From: CALBZH01 sp964538515
Lineage (GTDB): Bacteria > Desulfobacterota > Syntrophobacteria > Syntrophobacterales > Syntrophobacteraceae
Assembly: GCA_964538515.1 (NCBI GenBank)
Contig: CAZIEW010000066.1
Span: forward strand, 1 to 31,699
Reading direction: 5' to 3'
Length of the DNA: 31,699 nucleotides
This document shows positions 31,497-31,699 of the stretch, piece by piece. A program made the translations under genes and the position numbers. Positions within the stretch are counted from its first letter, which is position 1. Each line of letters begins with the position of its first letter. The notes below the pieces were generated by a model. That model was not told the origin of the DNA, did not search any database, and worked only from the letters and a program-made list of their open reading frames with translations.

Positions 31497-31622
31497 GGAA
31501 AACGCCGCTTCCCCAGGGAAACGGCTCAAAGCGCGGCGTGTGCGCCCTGCCGTTTCCGTGCCTTGGTGTCATCCTTATCACGTCAAGGGATTCAAACTAC
31601 GCTGACGATCAAACACCCCCCC

Positions 31623-31656
31623 AAAAAAAAAGACCGAATCCAAACGGAAACGGTCT
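31623..31656 (-). terminator. Intrinsic terminator between TPP riboswitch and thiF
   Basis: Minus strand: AGACCG (31651-31656) and CGGTCT (31631-31636) with a 14-nt loop, followed by eight or nine T (31623-31631). It lies about 125 bp before thiF and just after the riboswitch-like sequence, so it is a likely expression platform. It could instead end an upstream transcript. Confidence 0.75.
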
Positions 31657-31681
31657 GAAAAAACGAAGCGCCTTTTCTGCC

Positions 31682-31699
31682 ATTTCCCTCCGCTGGAAC
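31682..31699 (-). promoter_or_regulatory. 3' end of a TPP riboswitch, cut by the window edge
   Basis: Minus strand begins GTTCCAGCGGAGGGAA, matching the conserved 3' part of the thi box (CCAGCGNAGGGAA). It is on the correct strand, about 190 bp before thiF, and is followed by a terminator. Only about 16 bases of the element are inside the window, so the call rests on this match and on the thiamin operon downstream. Confidence 0.72.

Noticed and set aside
1..31699. CRISPR arrays, tRNA or rRNA genes
   Set aside because: No regularly spaced repeats and no cloverleaf or rRNA-like sequence were seen on reading.

Overview
The window is GC-rich, densely coded DNA from a Gram-negative anaerobe. Heptose (LPS) synthesis, TonB-dependent receptors and outer-membrane and periplasmic lipoproteins indicate a diderm. 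The radical-SAM thiazole enzyme ThiH, an octaheme cytochrome of the hydroxylamine-oxidoreductase (HAO) family and a degenerate NtrC-type regulator with a characteristic Fis-type tail suggest a deltaproteobacterium (Desulfobacterota), perhaps near the Syntrophobacterales. The lineage is inferred from protein character only.

Layout. (1) 1-2815, minus strand: hldD (heptose epimerase), a SAM methyltransferase and an Slp-type lipoprotein with a strong terminator. (2) 2820-12122, plus strand: an uptake locus. It holds a five-gene Opp/Dpp/Nik-type ABC importer, a wrecked small gene, a FecBCD-type importer whose ATPase has lost its centre, and a DUF4198 periplasmic protein. (3) 12123-20215, plus strand: TonB receptor 1, then TonB receptor 2 with a complete FecB-FecCD-FecE importer. 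(4) 20216-21470: a graveyard with a frameshifted DUF6922 gene, a truncated AbiEii-like nucleotidyltransferase and a frameshifted DUF4338/DruA-like fragment joined head-on. (5) 21509-26784: an orphan HesA/MoeB/ThiF-like protein, the octaheme cytochrome (minus), a short alpha-glucan phosphorylase (plus) and a degenerate sigma-54-type regulator (minus). (6) 26919-31699, minus strand: an exported Fe superoxide dismutase and the thiamin operon thiF-thiG-thiH-thiS-thiE. The operon is preceded by an intrinsic terminator and, cut by the right edge, what looks like the 3' end of a TPP riboswitch.

How they may work together. The receptors would bring a scarce ligand across the outer membrane, the two FecB proteins and the Opp-type binding protein would carry it in the periplasm, and the ABC permeases would import it. 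FecE2 may have to power both FecCD permeases, because FecE1 is broken. The substrate is not readable from sequence; a metal (Ni/Co/Fe) or metal chelate is the best guess.

The most interesting unexplained signal is regulatory. hldD and the Opp operon are divergent, and each has a promoter, a GC-rich hairpin and a perfect Rho-independent terminator placed just before its own ribosome binding site. The terminator's 5' arm can instead fold as a small RGCC-A(A/C)GAA-GGCY hairpin. Very similar sequence recurs upstream of TonB receptor 1, as part of a roughly 105-bp direct repeat that includes a fossil of the Opp ATPase start. Related hairpins occur upstream of TonB receptor 2. This looks like a family of attenuation leaders, possibly an undescribed riboswitch or protein-binding RNA element.
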